Of a stretch of 64,000 nucleotides of DNA, positions 38,511 to 52,374 are shown one piece after another. The position numbers were made by a program, and so were the translations under genes. This DNA is from Rhyacichthys aspro. Its lineage: Eukaryota > Chordata > Actinopteri > Gobiiformes > Rhyacichthyidae. How positions within the stretch are numbered: position 1 is the stretch's first letter; every line of letters begins with the position of its first letter. The notes beneath the pieces are model-generated. The model saw only the letters and a list, made by a program, of their open reading frames with translations. It ran no database searches and was not told the origin of the DNA. Location: contig CM072151.1 in the NCBI GenBank assembly GCA_036850595.1, forward strand, positions 22,855,307-22,919,306, given 5' to 3'.

Positions 38511-41500
38511 CTGTTTTTCATCATATCACTGTATATTTATTAAGTATGTCTACTTTTACTAGAATTACATTTCTGATCATGCTGTCTGTTCTCTTAATTT
38601 ACTGTAAAGCATATTGTGATAATGACAGATGCTATATATAGCCATATGTTTTCTATATGGTAGATTTATGCACATATAAAATATCCAAAGCTTTACCTGG
38701 GGAAAGCATTAACATATGTACAGATTTTATCATGAAATGCTGTTAATAATACATACATACACAAATTTGTATTACTCATATGGTAATAAGACTCAAGATC
38801 TTCTGTCAGCCGCTGCTTGTCAGACATACTGTATGTCCTTTTATCCTTATATTATCCTTATATATCTCACCGCTCCGCTGAACATTCTCATAAAAAACAA
38901 ATGGCTCAAATTAAAACCTGAAGAGGATCCATAAGAAAATGGTAAGAAATACAGAACTAGGAAAGTATATTGTGTCTCAGTGTTCCTTAAAGTTGACTAT
39001 AAGCGTACTCTCAAGTAAACCATAAAAGCTTTACTTTCCACATTTGACACTGGTGAAACAAACGTAACAAGGAGAGAGGTTAAAGTAGCAAGTGTGTTAT
39101 TATTAGTTATTTTTAAAAGATGATCTTAACTCTGTACAATGGTACAAAGTAAACAACTTCCGGATTTTTGCACGGCAAGGAGGCATGGCTTGGAGGGACT
39201 CCAAAAATGTTCTGTTCTTTTGTCATAAGCCATAGATCAGTTTCAGACTCTCACTAACATCAGACTGTAAAAATAATCTTGTAAATAAAGTTTTTTTTTT
39301 CATTCATTTTTGTAAAGGTATTATTTGTTCATTCATTTGCTTAACATTGCGTTTCATATTAGAGTAGTCGGGTCAAAAATATTTAATGATCCATAACTCG
39401 ATATAACTCGATAGGACTTTAAAATTAAGCATTTAAGTGTTTTTTTAGAGACTAAAAAAAACATCCGACAAAACTGTGGGCGGGGCTTTAGAAGCTGCTG
39501 CTTGGCCACTTTGAAGCCTGTTCCAAAAGACTCAAGAGTAGTTACCCAAGACTCTAGCCTTGGTTTGGGAGGAGCCAACTCACACGAGGCAAAGCCTTTA
39601 TGATGTCAGTTAAATAGATTTATTTGCAATATACATCCAAGAAATCATCAATAACAATCAGGGTTTCTTTAACTGGGAGTTTTCTGAAAACAATAAATAA
39701 CTCTTCTTTTCATTGCACTAAAAAAATAAAAAAGTAGTAGTTAAACTGAGACTTTTTACTTGAGACCAGGGGTTAAATTTCAGTTGGGTCCAGCGGGATG
39801 AGGATCCAGGAAGTGCTGCAGCCACCCACCCTATATACTGAGCTAAACTCAGCTGTAAAATTGTAGTTTAGAAGAAATAAAACCTGTCGGCTTTGCCCGT
39901 ATTTAAACTCTTTGCCTTGAATTCAGTTCTGGATGTATGAGTTTGTTGATGCTGTTGAAGAGGGAGGTGTGACTCTGACTAACAGGAGTGAGTTTAACAA
40001 AGAAGAAGCAGTTGTTATATCAGCATGGGCTATTCCCAAAAGTGTCTCTTACCGGTTTATGATGCGATGTACGGAGAGACTTTGAAACAGAGTGAAAAAG
40101 AGGGATATGGCTGTTGTGTGAAATATACTGTATTAAGTAACTAGAGAGGGTAAGAGATCTGACTGTTAATAATAAAGTAGGATACTGTAACTTATATAAT
40201 GCAAAGTATAGTAGGTGTAGATGAAGAAAATCATGTTTTTTGGGCATTTGAGTGCATCTAAGCCTTCCGTAAAATGAGAAAAAGGCAGATATTTCCCTTG
40301 ACAGTGTGTCATTCAGTTTGCAGTATAAGTATAAGCGTCACAGTTCAATACACAGTTTAAAATTTAGGTTTGTTTGTTATTGTGCAAAAATTAAGTCCAA
40401 GTCCAAGTCTTTTGGTCACAAGTCAAGTGACAAGGCTCTTTGCATACGTAACTTAATGAGAGTACTTGACGCTTGATACTGTTGTCTTATTAACAAACCT
40501 ATTGTATATGGATGTTTCATTTTGAAAAAGTAAGCTACAGAGTACATTACAAAACATTTTTAGTATTCTTACCTAGGGACGCATCAATCCAGCTTTTTTA
40601 GAACAGATCCTGATCCAGGTGCTTTGAGGATCTGCAGGTATCAGATACTGACCCAGTCCATCTGTATTTGAATATAGATCATATGAATAAAGACCCTTGT
40701 ATTTGTTACGTGACCCATTATGGAGATAGGGGTTATTATTACATTTCATCATAATCAGTAGATTTGTCCAAATAAAAAGAAAGACCAGCTCTTTTCCCAT
40801 TATATAGCCATATAGGCCACATAATGTCTATCTAATCTAACAACTTAGAAAAGAATAATTCATTTTATTTATGATTCATTCTTTATGATTGTTGTGGTAG
40901 GCTACTATAATCCAGAGGTTAGCACTGATCGAACCAAAAGGAGGAAGACAAGTTAATAAACCAGCTGATGGATTTTAGAGACTGTAGCTTTACTGTTTTT
41001 CACTCAAAATGAATAAAATGCGTCTTACAACAGCAGCTTTTTGTCAAACCTCACTCATGTAAATCATATTAGTGAATAAAAACAGCAGTTTGATCCGTGG
41101 GGCTCAGTGGTAACTCTCAGAGGAAGGGGCTGTGAAACTCTGATAAAAGTGTAAGCTACAAACAATTAGCTTTCCTTTAGCTCGCTGCTAACAAGAAGCT
41201 GCAATCTGAATAACAGTTAATAACAACTGTGGACAAAGCAAGTAGATGTAGCACACTCTTGTTCCCTCTCCCTGATTCAGCTGAACCCTGCTCTGCTCGT
41301 GAGCGCGCAGCGCGCTATTCCCCGTGAGTGAGAGCGCGCTCCCTGCGCTGCTGTCTTCTAGTGTATCAGCCGTGGATTAAACGCCAAGAAAAACTTCACT
41401 CATAATAAGGAATGAGTCATCGTATTTTTAAAGAAAACTTTACTGATAACTCCTTTAGTATGAAATGAAATGAAGTGAAAACTGTAACATGAAAAACAAA

Positions 41501-42230
41501 ATAAAGAAAATCAATTTACAAATTGTCTTGTGTTCCTACTTATATCTATCATATCAATCATTATAAACATGCAACAAACATATACATCAACATACAACAT
41601 TGATTCCTATATCCATTTCTAAAATATTTTTAAAACATAGGTTGTTCTAAATTCCTATAAAATAATGTCTGATATCTTCTCTTAAGATTATAAATTACTG
41701 GTTTTAATCACTTACGACATTGATTTTCTTGGATTAGGTTGTGGATGGCCCTGATGCATATTAGTGCTGGTCACGTGGCTTCCCTGCCTAAGACTGACTC
41801 AACACAGGAAGTGCTGCTCACTTTCTCTCTCTCTTACAAAAAAATCTTTATTTACAGCACACAAACTACAAACCACAAAAATACACTAACAATGAATTAG
41901 GAATGTCTTCTAGACATGAAAGTGACAGATGTGTTCATTTCCATCTATCCTGAACAAGGCACATAAATCTGGTCGACAAGAGCTCTGACATTATTTGCAA
42001 GTGCGCAAACTTCTTAAAATAATGATGTGAACTGCTGGGCCACGTAAAAGTGTAGCTCTCCCTTCCTGGCAGCCTGCTTGGAGCAGTCCTTTGCCTCTAA
42101 ACCTTGGCCTACATATGTTGCCATAACATACATTAAGTGTGTACACTGAATATTCAGATTGAAGGCTTCACTGTTTCCTCGCCTAGAATCTTAAAGAGTT
42201 ATCTTGTACATATGGAATATGTAACAGAGT
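38511..42230. other. Gene-free intergenic DNA
   Basis: AT-rich with no splice-bordered coding frames. A phrase TAGGGACGCATCAATCC at about 40573 resembles the end of hAT elements, and a short CpG-dense patch at 41285-41400 may belong to the same old element. Its other end was not found. Confidence 0.4.
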
Positions 42231-42232
42231 GT

Positions 42233-42306
42233 AGAGATAGTCTCGAGACGACAGAGAAGTAGGGTTATGTTGTAACCTTGGTTCTTTGAGTGAAGAGACT
42301 ATCTCT
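42233..42306. repeat. Short inverted repeat (12-bp arms)
   Basis: AGAGATAGTCTC (42233-42244) and GAGACTATCTCT (42295-42306) are perfect inverted copies separated by 50 nt. Probably part of an old dispersed repeat. Confidence 0.5.
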
Positions 42307-42759
42307 CCAGCTTCAAGGCCACCCGGAGACAGGTGTCCATTAGACTACAACCAGTTACATGCCAGCACATGTGCTATATAGGCATAGCCAGCCAGGGGCA
42401 TGTCCTGACAAGCTGTTGTGTCTTAAAGAAGTATCCAGGCACCCTGACAGTCAGGGGGTCATTCCACCGTACAAATGGACACACACAATGAACAGTAATG
42501 TCACACCATATCCATAAGTTTTGCAGTCTATGACAGAAGATAACAGTCGTGACTTAAGACTTTACTTTTTGTTAGAGTTTATGGTCAGGACAGATGAGAT
42601 AAGCTGCTCTAGGCCTAGATGCTGCGGAAGTGTAACACTTTGTCCAAACTCTTATTACAATATAGTTTACAATTCTTCTTAGTTTTTTGTAATTCACAAG
42701 TTGTCCCTCTGTCCTTTTGCAGACGTCCCAGTGATGACTGGACTTTCGCTATGCCCCGT

Positions 42760-42925
42760 CTGTGCTGCTGTCCCAACCCATGGACCCCCACCGTCCCCAG
42801 TTCCCAGGGATGTTGCCTTGTTCATCCTGTTTGCATATTTACTGTCTGTTGATTTTGTAAAGCCCTTTAGGGGTGTGGCTTTTTGATACTGGACTATATA
42901 AATAAAATTGAATTTAATCTAATTG
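42760..42925 (+). mobile_element. LINE-like 3' tail
   Basis: TTTAGGGGTGTGGCTTTTTG then TATATAAATAAAATTGAATT with further TTGAATT units. Such tails are typical of the 3' ends of fish L2-like LINEs and their SINEs. Confidence 0.5.
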
Positions 42926-43564
42926 AATTCATGCATTTGGCTTGCTGCTAATAAGAGAGTTATTTTTGAAGACTTTAAAGATATTTGATATTTAGTATCT
43001 TAATATTCTAATATATTTGGTAAATCTTACAAATGGTTCTTTAAAATTGTAATTAATAATGATATTATTGTGAGAAAAAAAAAAAAACTTTTTTTTTTGC
43101 ATTTCTTGTGGTGTAGTTATCATCATAAAATAAAGATATTTCTTTTGATTTAGCTAATACACAGTAGTAGTTAGTCACAGTTCCAGGCCCTCTGTGAGGC
43201 TGAACTAATGAGTGAGCAGTGACAGAAGTCAGTTTCAGCTGTGAGGCTGCAGGCAGTGCCAAAGCTCATGACCCAGTGATCTCAGTCCAGTCAACTGTGT
43301 GCACTAACGGCAACGCCGCAATACTCCAACAGAAGAAGGAAGACTCGTGCTCTCCTGGGATTGCTGTTCCTGACTTGCCAAATTGATAGTATACAGTTAG
43401 AAAGAAGGAATGTTAAAGTTTCTCATATGAAGTGAAACAAACTACCTTTAACCTTAAACCATTAAAATGCCTTCTAGATAATAATTTGTACAAACTGCTG
43501 TTTCAAACCAAACCAAACCAAACATTATATGTGTCTTATTTTTCAAATTCACTTCACAAAACAA

Positions 43565-43850
43565 CAAACCATCAATTCAGTCAATTCAGTTTTATTATTA
43601 CAGCCCAACATCACATCAGCAGGCCTCTGCAGACTCTACAAGACAATACCCCCGTCCTTATACTCTCCATCAGGATCAGAGGAAAACTCTTAAAAACCCA
43701 GCCATGGGAAAAAAGACAAACCTCAGGGAGAACCACAGAAGGAGGGTCTCCTTTCAGGATGGTCAGAGGGGACAGAGATGTGTCCAGGACAGTTATATAT
43801 AGTTCATTCCATTACAGATCAAGTTCCATCCAACTGAGTGAGAAAAACTG
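43565..43850 (-). repeat. Interspersed repeat with inverted LINE-like tail
   Basis: CAATTCAGTCAATTCAGTTT is the reverse of a (TTGAATT)-type tail. It is followed by CATCAGCAGGCCTCTGCAGA and GGAAAACTCTTAAAAACCCA, phrases of a common fish repeat. A 173-codon frame across it is spurious. Confidence 0.5.
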
Positions 43851-43929
43851 CAAGCAAATCATGCATTGTTCAGTGTTACAGAACAACTTGTCCTTTACAC
43901 ATTTTTTCATTTGTGGTTGTTGTTCACCT

Positions 43930-44232
43930 AACACTGCAGCTGGATTTTCGTAATATTTGAAAATTTACAAAATCCTTCTTAAACAGCTTCAAGCAAAGTA
44001 TTTTTGGTCTAAACGCTGGCCTAGCTGGCCAGTGTGTCCAATGGTGTGACAATGCTGACAAGTATGGATGTGTTTTGGATGTAGCGGCTGTTTTACTGCA
44101 ACAAACGTTGAAAACATAGCGCTGCTCTGATTAGATAAAATTGCGGTTGATAAATCCAATCATCGAACAGACTACGTACTGTGGAACAGACTACATACAG
44201 TGGAGCTCTATCTGGCAGAGTCAGGTTATGTG
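43930..44232 (+). repeat. Unassigned repeat family, copy 3 (short form)
   Basis: Starts CACTGCAGCTGGATTTTCG, like the left end of copy 1, and ends TGGCAGAGTCAGGTTATG, like the right ends at 28070 and 53140. The MATPKDVS-coding middle is absent. Confidence 0.55.
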
Positions 44233-44239
44233 TACATGT

Positions 44240-47173
44240 TTTTTTCAACTTAACTATTTTTTCGTTACGTCCAATTTCAGTATTAGCATGTTGTATGTAG
44301 TGCTAGAGTGTACTCCGCCTCAGGCCCAAAGCTGATGGGGTTGGGTCCTGTCACCCATGGGTCCTGCCACCTAATGGGGCTAAGCATTAGCAGACAGTAC
44401 AGATAAAGAGGTATAAATGTACTCAAGTAAAAGTAAAAACATCACATTACAATTATTACTTAAGTAATAGTATTAAAGTTCTTGCTTTTAAATACAATTT
44501 AAAGCATGAAAGTAAAAGCATTTGACTCAGCTTTAACAACTAATCAGTATAAATTATTTATTTTATTAATGAAAAAGGTTGGTTGGATAATAATTAGGAA
44601 GGATTACAAACTCATTAATATCAGAGTTACATGAGGACTGTATCCTTGTAGCTCAATAAAACATGAGTGAAAGTATTGTTCCAGTTGGATCCATGTATGT
44701 CCAAGAACACACAGTGTTTTTGATAAGATACTCAGCCGCGGTGTTTTAATAATCCTTCCATTTCGGTGCATACCGAATCAGTGCATGTGCAACCAGGCTT
44801 TGGCACATTCAGAGCATCCTTTATGACTTACGTGGCTGAAGATCTTATAAAATCATTATGTAGCTCTTTAAAATTTATTTCAAGGTGTTGCACATTTACA
44901 ACAATTTACAAATGCCATTTTACTTGCATTTGTAAAGCCAATGTAAAAATGTAGTTAAGTAGAAAGTACAGATATTTGGTCTAAAATTTTGTGCAGTAAA
45001 GTCAACAAGTCAAGACAGTCAAACAAACAAGACAGTCACAACTGGAGTAGTTATATTCTGCCACTGGTAAGAGATGAATGAATGAATAAACTATATTGCA
45101 CAACTCACACTGCAGTGGACGTAATGTAATATATGGTATTCACTGCATCTATGATATTCTTTAGGCACAAGCAGAACAAGATGGACAGAAAGACCCAGTC
45201 CAGAGGTTTGTAACATGGTCTCTCTTTTACTTTCAGCATGCAGTGGATCATTTGTCTGGAGGAAGTTTCTTACATGTTAACACGATGAGGGACATCTGTA
45301 CGACTAGTACACTTTAAAAAATTTGGTGACATAATAAATATACAGAGAGAATTTAGGTTTCATTCCCAAGGTTTTAGAGGGAAAATTAATAAATCATAAA
45401 GAGTCATACTATCATTAATGAACAGCAGCAGTGGTGGCAGTAATTTATTGTAATAGACTATGTGTACTTGTACTCTGTTTTCTCTTTTTGCTCCATTTTG
45501 TCTTCTTTTTTAAATTGTTCATGACTTTGTGTATTTTGTCCAAAAGTCCAGACAAAAGCACTTTCACACAACGTCTGAACCTGTCTCGGATTGTGGCTCC
45601 TATTTATGTCAAAGCAAAATCTGCTTTCACACCTGACAATTTGGTTAAGAGGCATGAAAGCCCCTTGAAATTCGCACCACAACCAAAACACAAAAATGAG
45701 TTTGTTTAAAAAGCTGGTGAATTGATACACACAACAACATAATTTAGCAGCCTTCAGCCCATGACAAACAAAAATGTTTTGGAGTCTGGAATCTAAGTAA
45801 GCCCTGTATAGTTGGGCTGTTTTGCTCTGTTCATGTTTGACCTTGACATCAAAATCAGCTGTAAGTCTTCACCTTGGGTACTGTGTGTGTTTGTGAGATA
45901 ACGTCAGCATCAAACTGTAGAAGAAAGGGGAAAGAGGAACTGAAGGATATTCTTTCCTCTGCTGGCATCACAGGAAACACAACAGAAAGAGAAGCACTAC
46001 AGTGAGGCGAGAGTGTAATTCAAGACCCTGCCTGATAAATTTATATAAAGCCCCATGAAAACCAGTACCCCACAGAGACAAGCACGAACTAACTTGACTC
46101 AAATGACATACAGCTTTTAAGAGTACAAATCTGAATATTTTCTTTTCTAAACTTGAACATGATAAGCTGACAATGTGAACACATTCCTTTACTTTTCATT
46201 TAAAATTACACAAAAATTAAAAGTTTTTTTTTTCATATTAGCATTTTAAGACAGTAAATTCCAAAAACACTGAAAATGTAGTATTTTTCTTTGCTGTTTC
46301 CAGACCTTAACACATCTAATATCTAATCCATAAGTATTAATGAGCAAGTTCACAATTAACCAAATAAAACGTATAGTAAAAAAGTATGGATTCAGGTGGT
46401 GGTCAAAAGAGAGACTGAGGCAAAGTAAAGTATTTACAAATTTATGACATACAACAAATTATGTTGTTACAGTTATTTATAAATCTAAAACTATTCTAAA
46501 ATGGGGGAGGGGTAAAACCATATTTTTTATTTCTATGGGACAGAGTACTGAGTACAGAGTGAAGGAGGTGCACAATATAATTGAAATGAGTAAAGCTGTA
46601 GCAGCTCCCTACATTTTAATTCACAAAGTGTGAACCATATGAAGCCGAACAGCTGTTGCCAATAACTGCTAACTTGTAATTGAAAAAAAGTTAATTTATC
46701 AGTCTCAAAAAGGCATGCTTCTTAAAGAGAATGTCATCATTTTGATAATAACCACACTGCTGTAATTTGCTCCATCTTGTAGAAATGGGACCACAAGGAA
46801 CCAAAGGGTTACCAAGGTACACTTACAAAGTATGCTCTTTTGGTGGAAAATCATCTGCACCTGCCCAACCTCTACCATACTGTTCCAGTGGAAACACAGC
46901 TCTAATCTTTTTTCAAGGGTTAATTTTCGTCACAACTTAAAGTAAGCCTAAAACCAACAAAACCTAAACTTTGCGCAGATGACTCCTGTGTCCCTTTATT
47001 TTAAGTTTCACCCAGGGATCATAACAATCAAGCCAAAATAAGTGATGCCCAAGCATGGCTAACTTTGGTTAATCGTGGCCAGAGTACTTCCTCTCCCAAA
47101 CTTGCTTTCTCCAAGAGGATAGTGCTAAGCTAAAGGCTAAAGTTATCAATTTGGAGAGTCTTGGCAGACAACA

Positions 47174-47175
<2 letters not shown>
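44240..47175. other. Gene-free intergenic DNA
   Basis: No convincing exon, RNA gene or recognised element. AT-rich background. Confidence 0.4.

Positions 47176-47219
<44 letters not shown>
47176..47219. repeat. (AT)22 microsatellite
   Basis: Uninterrupted AT dinucleotides. Confidence 0.95.
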
Positions 47220-47221
<2 letters not shown>

Positions 47222-47850
47222 TTGGGCTACCTGGGTCTACTGAGAGAGGCCTCCCAACTTTTTGCTTCATGAGATATTGGGGAAATAGTTGCTGCCAATG
47301 CAGGCAGCCACCCCACCCACCCTGATGAGGACAAAGGAGGTCCTCATCAGGGAAGCCCAGCAAAGAGGGAGGCTCGATTATCACGATAAACAATCTGTGT
47401 TGTGGAATATTTCAGCCCTAGGATCCAGGATCAATGAGCACAGTACAATGAAGTGATGGCCAAAAATAGGCTTAAAGTCCCTATTGTATCCAGCTTGGCT
47501 TCATATAACGCTGTCCAGTGGAGCCAGAAAGTGGATTAAGTCTGTTTGAGAAGCACAGAAACACACCGACAGACATACAGATAGAGTCTCCAAGCTCTTT
47601 GTGAAGGAACAACTCTTGCACCATGTTCAGTGACACAATGTGTTCCATTTACAGTACAAGTCTTGTACACAAGTGCTGCTGTCTAGCTCCGGCACTAAAC
47701 ACTAAACTTGACATACAAACAGTGTGATTATTTCACAGCACAAATACCGGACTTGACATTTTGTATGCTCTTTTCTTCTTTCATTCAACCACGCACACGT
47801 CCGACTTATTATAATGCTTTACTGGCTTTTGCAACTATGACATTTTTGAG

Positions 47851-48290
47851 ATGCTTCAGTTATTCTCTGTTTGGTATAACTTGGAAGACAAATTATTAGA
47901 AGATGATTTTGTTACTGAGCATGCGACTGTTCTTTTTAGCAGCTCCAAAATTAACAATATGTACAGGTCACTTAAATTTCTCTCTGCCCACCAAGTCTTT
48001 ACATTTACTTTCCAACCTACTCACTTGTTTTGGTCAGGTCCTCAGTTGGGCACCTACTGGAGGGGGGTCTTTGGCAAACTGTCCCGGGTGTTTGGCGTTG
48101 GGCTGGAACCAAGCCCACTGGTGGCCCTGTTTGGACTCATAGAGGATCAGACACACCTGAGCTCTCAAGGGAAATGTTCTGTGGACTTTGTGCCCCTCCT
48201 GGCGTGCTGAGCAGTTTTGCCCAAATGGAGAATTGTCACCGAACTATGACACACAGAGTGGCTGCAGGACGTCATGTTACTGTCTGAGGT
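47851..48290 (+). mobile_element. L1/Tx1-like LINE, C-terminal ORF2 fragment
   Basis: The frame reads HLFWSGPQLGTYWRGVFGKL then LEPSPLVALFGLIEDQ, the pattern of the ORF2 C terminus of L1/Tx1-type LINEs (hydrophobic FW..CP, YW..VF, ALFG). It stops at 48210 and the similarity continues out of frame to about 48290. RT and endonuclease are absent. Confidence 0.65.
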
Positions 48291-50230
48291 CGGATAGAAT
48301 CAGGTGTTCTTTGGTTGGTTGCCCTGGGGCATTTCAGGAGGCTTCGAGGCGCTTTCTCTAGATATTTCCAGTCCCCTGAAATTCCTAGTAGTGGTGGAGG
48401 GGACAGCTTTTACTCACTTCCAGTTTTTTATATATTGATTTATGTGTAAAATATGTTACAAAATATGTTGTGTTTTTTTTTTATTTAAAACTGAACTTTC
48501 TTAACAGTACTATTTTCAATTAATTCTATTTTTATTACCTGTACCTTTCTGTACTGTGCCATGTGCCATTAAAGTCACACAGATCATAGTCTGGAATATT
48601 GTACATTCCTTATTAACAAGGGGTTCTTTGTGGTTTTTCAAGTCTTTGAAACATTCTGGTGATTTTGCTCTTCTCATCTTGCCCATACATTTCATTTACA
48701 ATGTGCTGTGAATGACTAGTGAACTCATGCCATCTGTCAGTGGAAGTACCTTGAGAAATGCTCTAATATGTCTAATATTAGCAGTTCTTCCCGGCAAACA
48801 CGCCCTCGGTGCTAGTGTCCTAGGGGAGGCCATCTGGCAGTGTACAACAGCACACAGCCATCAGTGGAGCTCTGCAGTGTTGTGCCGTGCCATCAAAGAT
48901 CCTTCACATGCTGCTATAACAATATAACACTAATGTATTCACTAAATCTACTGCCACTACCTCCATACATATTACACCTCTCTGTACATTTGCAATGCCA
49001 GAAAAGGTTTTCCGTTTTCAGGTTCAAGTTTTTTTTTCATGTAATCTTGTCTGTGAAGGTTCTCAGACATCCAGGACATATTTCAAGAAAAGTTTTTTGA
49101 AAAGGCATCTGGACATTGAGATTATCTTTTTTCAAATAAAAAAAAGAAATAGCCTAAAAAAATAGCCTTAGGGGGCAAGGGGTTAGGTTACATTTGTGTT
49201 TGGAATAACTAGAGTGAAATCTGTGTTTATTGTACATTCAAACCTCAATTTCAGCTGTAACAAGTTAGTAGTAGTTTTATTTCATTCAGGAAAAAAATAT
49301 TACCTCAGAAAAAACACTGAAAATGTATTACCCATTATATTTTAGTGACTAACTCTATTGTAGATATAGTCGATTAAATTCTTATGATATTCAGTGGAAT
49401 AAAACTAGACCAAAACTAATAAGGATTAGATGACTAAAATATGACTAAAACTAAATTGCATATGGTGTTCTTTGGAATTAGCATTGTATTTACATTTAAT
49501 GAGTTTCATCCCCTAAGAAGAGGATTGGCCTAAATAGCACAAATTATGAGTTATATTGGACAATGTAAATGTAAATAATCTGTCAGCCTTTTGTAACAAA
49601 ATGTTATAATAGTTGCTTGATGGATGTATAAGATTTTGGACAAGACAAATCAACTGTTATACATTTTTAGCAAAGAGCCTGAGGTTGAGGATAAAAGTAA
49701 GAGGCTTACAAACAGTTTTTATATTGCTTGGCAAATTGGATGGGAAAAAAAGTCTCCATAAAAGTGGGGACTATAGCTCTGCTGAGCTATTGATCCCTGT
49801 TCCATATTTTGTTTTGTAGAATCCAACTCACTTACCATTGCTTTTATACTGTGTGTTTGTCCTCAGATTGCTTTTTCCAGTGGGAGCAGATTACCAGAAG
49901 GGGAGACTGGGTGCATCAAGTACAGGGGCAGCAAGTGGTCTCCGAGCAGCTTGTGGCGCCTGCAGCACAGCCAGGCAGCTATTTGAACAGAGCACAGGCC
50001 AGGATCATCCATGTGGAAGCACAAAAGCATTTTAATTGTTGCTTCTTTTTCTGGCACTAATTCTAAGAGTAGAGTTGACTTTTGCATGAAGATCTCAAAG
50101 TTAGTGTGGAGACATACTTTCTAATTTACTTCTCTTTCACGTAAAATGTCATAAGATGCTCTCTTGCCCACTGTTTCTCCCCTTCTGTCTGCAGTGGCAC
50201 CTGCAGACATAAGGCTGTACATACTGTCCA
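48291..50230. other. Gene-free intergenic DNA
   Basis: No gene recognised. At 49866 an acceptor-like CCTCAG precedes a 65-codon frame (49838-50035) that matches nothing I know. Confidence 0.35.
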
Positions 50231-50238
50231 TAACTTAA

Positions 50239-51024
50239 CCCTGGTATGGTGTTCGGATCTGTGGGTCTGTGTTTTTATCAAAAGAAAAAATGACACGAGT
50301 ATTTTTTTTTTTCTTCAAACTCAGATTCATTGGCCTTGGCTCATTCTCTTCGAACAGAGAGTGTGAGCTTTGTGTTTTTGCCTCTGGCATTCCTGCAAAA
50401 TGGTTGAAATGTTGTTGGAAAATTCAAGTACCGACACCTGTCTGCTCTCACATTCCCACACATTGTACCCTCAGTCTTGCAGGAACCAATCTTTATTTGC
50501 TCATACTCTATGCCAGCTGCAAACTGGGGGCGGACACAATAAATATAGCTTTGTCAGTGTAGTTTCTTATCACAGCTGATCAAGAAAGACTCTCTGCTCA
50601 GAGGGCCTTAATCTTGAAAGTCTTGGAAGAGAGAGAGCCTTTAGATTATGATGGTGAGGAAGAGGTGTCAGAATGTGAGGATTACATTTCTGAAAAATTA
50701 GAGACTGAGTGACTTTGAAGAAGAGGATTAGATTGAGCATCAGCTAGTTCTAAAATGAAGATGAGCCACAGAGCCAGCTGATCATCAGCCGGTCACAGGA
50801 CCAGAACAAGCCTGTCAGCAGCAGCAACAAAAAGAGGCGCTGTGAAGTATGTGGATGGACAGAAAACACAATGTACATGCATCAAGTGCAAGAAGTATAT
50901 ATGCAACTGACACAAACACATAGTAAAACTCTGCAGTCATGTGTTCAGTGGGGCTGATGTGTTGTCTATACTGACATGTCTCTGAATGTGTTCAGCTTGT
51001 GTTGTGTAAACTAACTTGAATGGG
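50239..51024 (+). mobile_element. piggyBac deletion derivative, TTAA-flanked
   Basis: TTAA at 50235-50238 and 51025-51028; the element starts CCCTGGTATGGTGTTCGG and ends ...TTGAATGGG. Inside, in + orientation, about 50590-50710 codes an acidic block (ALILKVLEEREPLDYDGEEE, then SECEDYISE) that looks like a piggyBac transposase N terminus. About 50760-50950 codes a Lys/Arg-Cys-rich end (KKRRCEVCGW, then one frame over TQCTCIKCKKYIC and HKHIVKLC) that fits the C-terminal cross-brace zinc domain. The DDD catalytic core is missing and the zinc region has one frameshift near 50865. Confidence 0.75.
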
Positions 51025-52374
51025 TTAAATTTCAAATAAATAAAAACCCTGCTTGATTATGAAAAAACCCTGCTTAATTTGTACATTTGTTGAGTTTTTT
51101 TCCACTCCTGATTATAATTAATTTTCTTTCTTTATTTCATTTTTTAGTAAAATGAATAAAAAAGCTGCTTCTGCTCCAGTAAAAGCCCTCAGTGATTCTG
51201 TAGTGGTCTGCTTTCTTCAGAGTCTGCTCAGTTAGAAGACTGTCCACCTGGGCAACATAGAGACTCATTAAAAATTAACTAGGCCTGTGTTGTAATCTCT
51301 CTCTCTCTTAGAGAGACTTGTTAACCATGTGTGTACCGAGAAAAACAAACTCAAAAAAACAGGTGAATGTCATGATGTAAAATTGAATCTGTGTAGGATG
51401 GATAATCTACAAATGCACTTTTTACACTCAACAGCACAGTTCAATTCTTAATGAAGAATTGATCAGATCCTGGTGCAAGTGATGTCAGAGGTCTCATTAA
51501 AAAAAGGAAAATATATGTTTTTAAGTGAAGATGGTATCTGTGGGTAGCCACTGCATCTAGACCAAGCCTCCCCTTCACAGGAGCTACAGTTTGTTCAAAC
51601 AGTGATACGTATTAATGCCTGTTAGTCTGGTGCCTGAGATGTAATTATACCTTAAGTACTAATATCCCCAACTTTTGTTCTATAGACACTGCTGTTTTGC
51701 CTTGTGGACAGTTTTTACCTGCTTATGGGGACAGTTCTGGCTTCTCTAAGTTGTTTCCTGTTGCCTGGCAATAACCTTGTTGCTGCTTTGATAATTACCA
51801 ACTTCGGGCTGCTTTGACTAATAAAACTGTCTGCCTTGCCTAATTTGGCCAACTGCATGACATGTGATGTTTGAACCAGCTTAATGTCTGCTCACTAATT
51901 GTTGACTGTATTTGGTTGTTTTGGCCCACACTCATTTTTAATCTGATTCCAGGAGCTAGAGGCTTGGCGTGATGGTCATGGTTACAATTGTTTTATGGTG
52001 CACTTTTTTGTGTGTACTTTGTGTGTTTAGGGTTTAAGATTGGCAAAAATCATAAAATATAGACCAATAAAATGCAATTTTTTTTTTATAATACACCATA
52101 GTATTCAGTATTGCACTACATCCCATCCTCCCTCACCACAAGTTTGCTCAACTCCTTTTTTTCTGCAACACACTGATACATTGACCACATTGCTTGCCAT
52201 GGTGTTCTGGCGACACATACACTTATGGACAGTGTTGTTGTCGTCATGCAGCCTGTGAAGCATGGCTGTGAAGCATTTCTCCTCATCATCAGCACTCAGC
52301 ACAGCAGCTCTCGCCACCTCTTCTCATCACCACCACCAGTGTTTTAGGCTCGGAGGGAAAGACTTGCCAAAATA
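51025..52374. other. Gene-free intergenic DNA
   Basis: No gene or clear element recognised. Confidence 0.4.

Noticed and set aside
43432..43953. 173-codon + strand frame
   Set aside because: Crosses a dispersed repeat with a LINE-like tail; no domain pattern.
45172..45208. Small exon-like piece between CTTTAG and GTTTGT
   Set aside because: Too short and isolated, with a weak donor.
49838..50060. Acceptor-like CCTCAG followed by a 65-codon frame
   Set aside because: No donor in phase, no recognisable protein, no neighbouring exon. Kept only as a remark in the intergenic entry.
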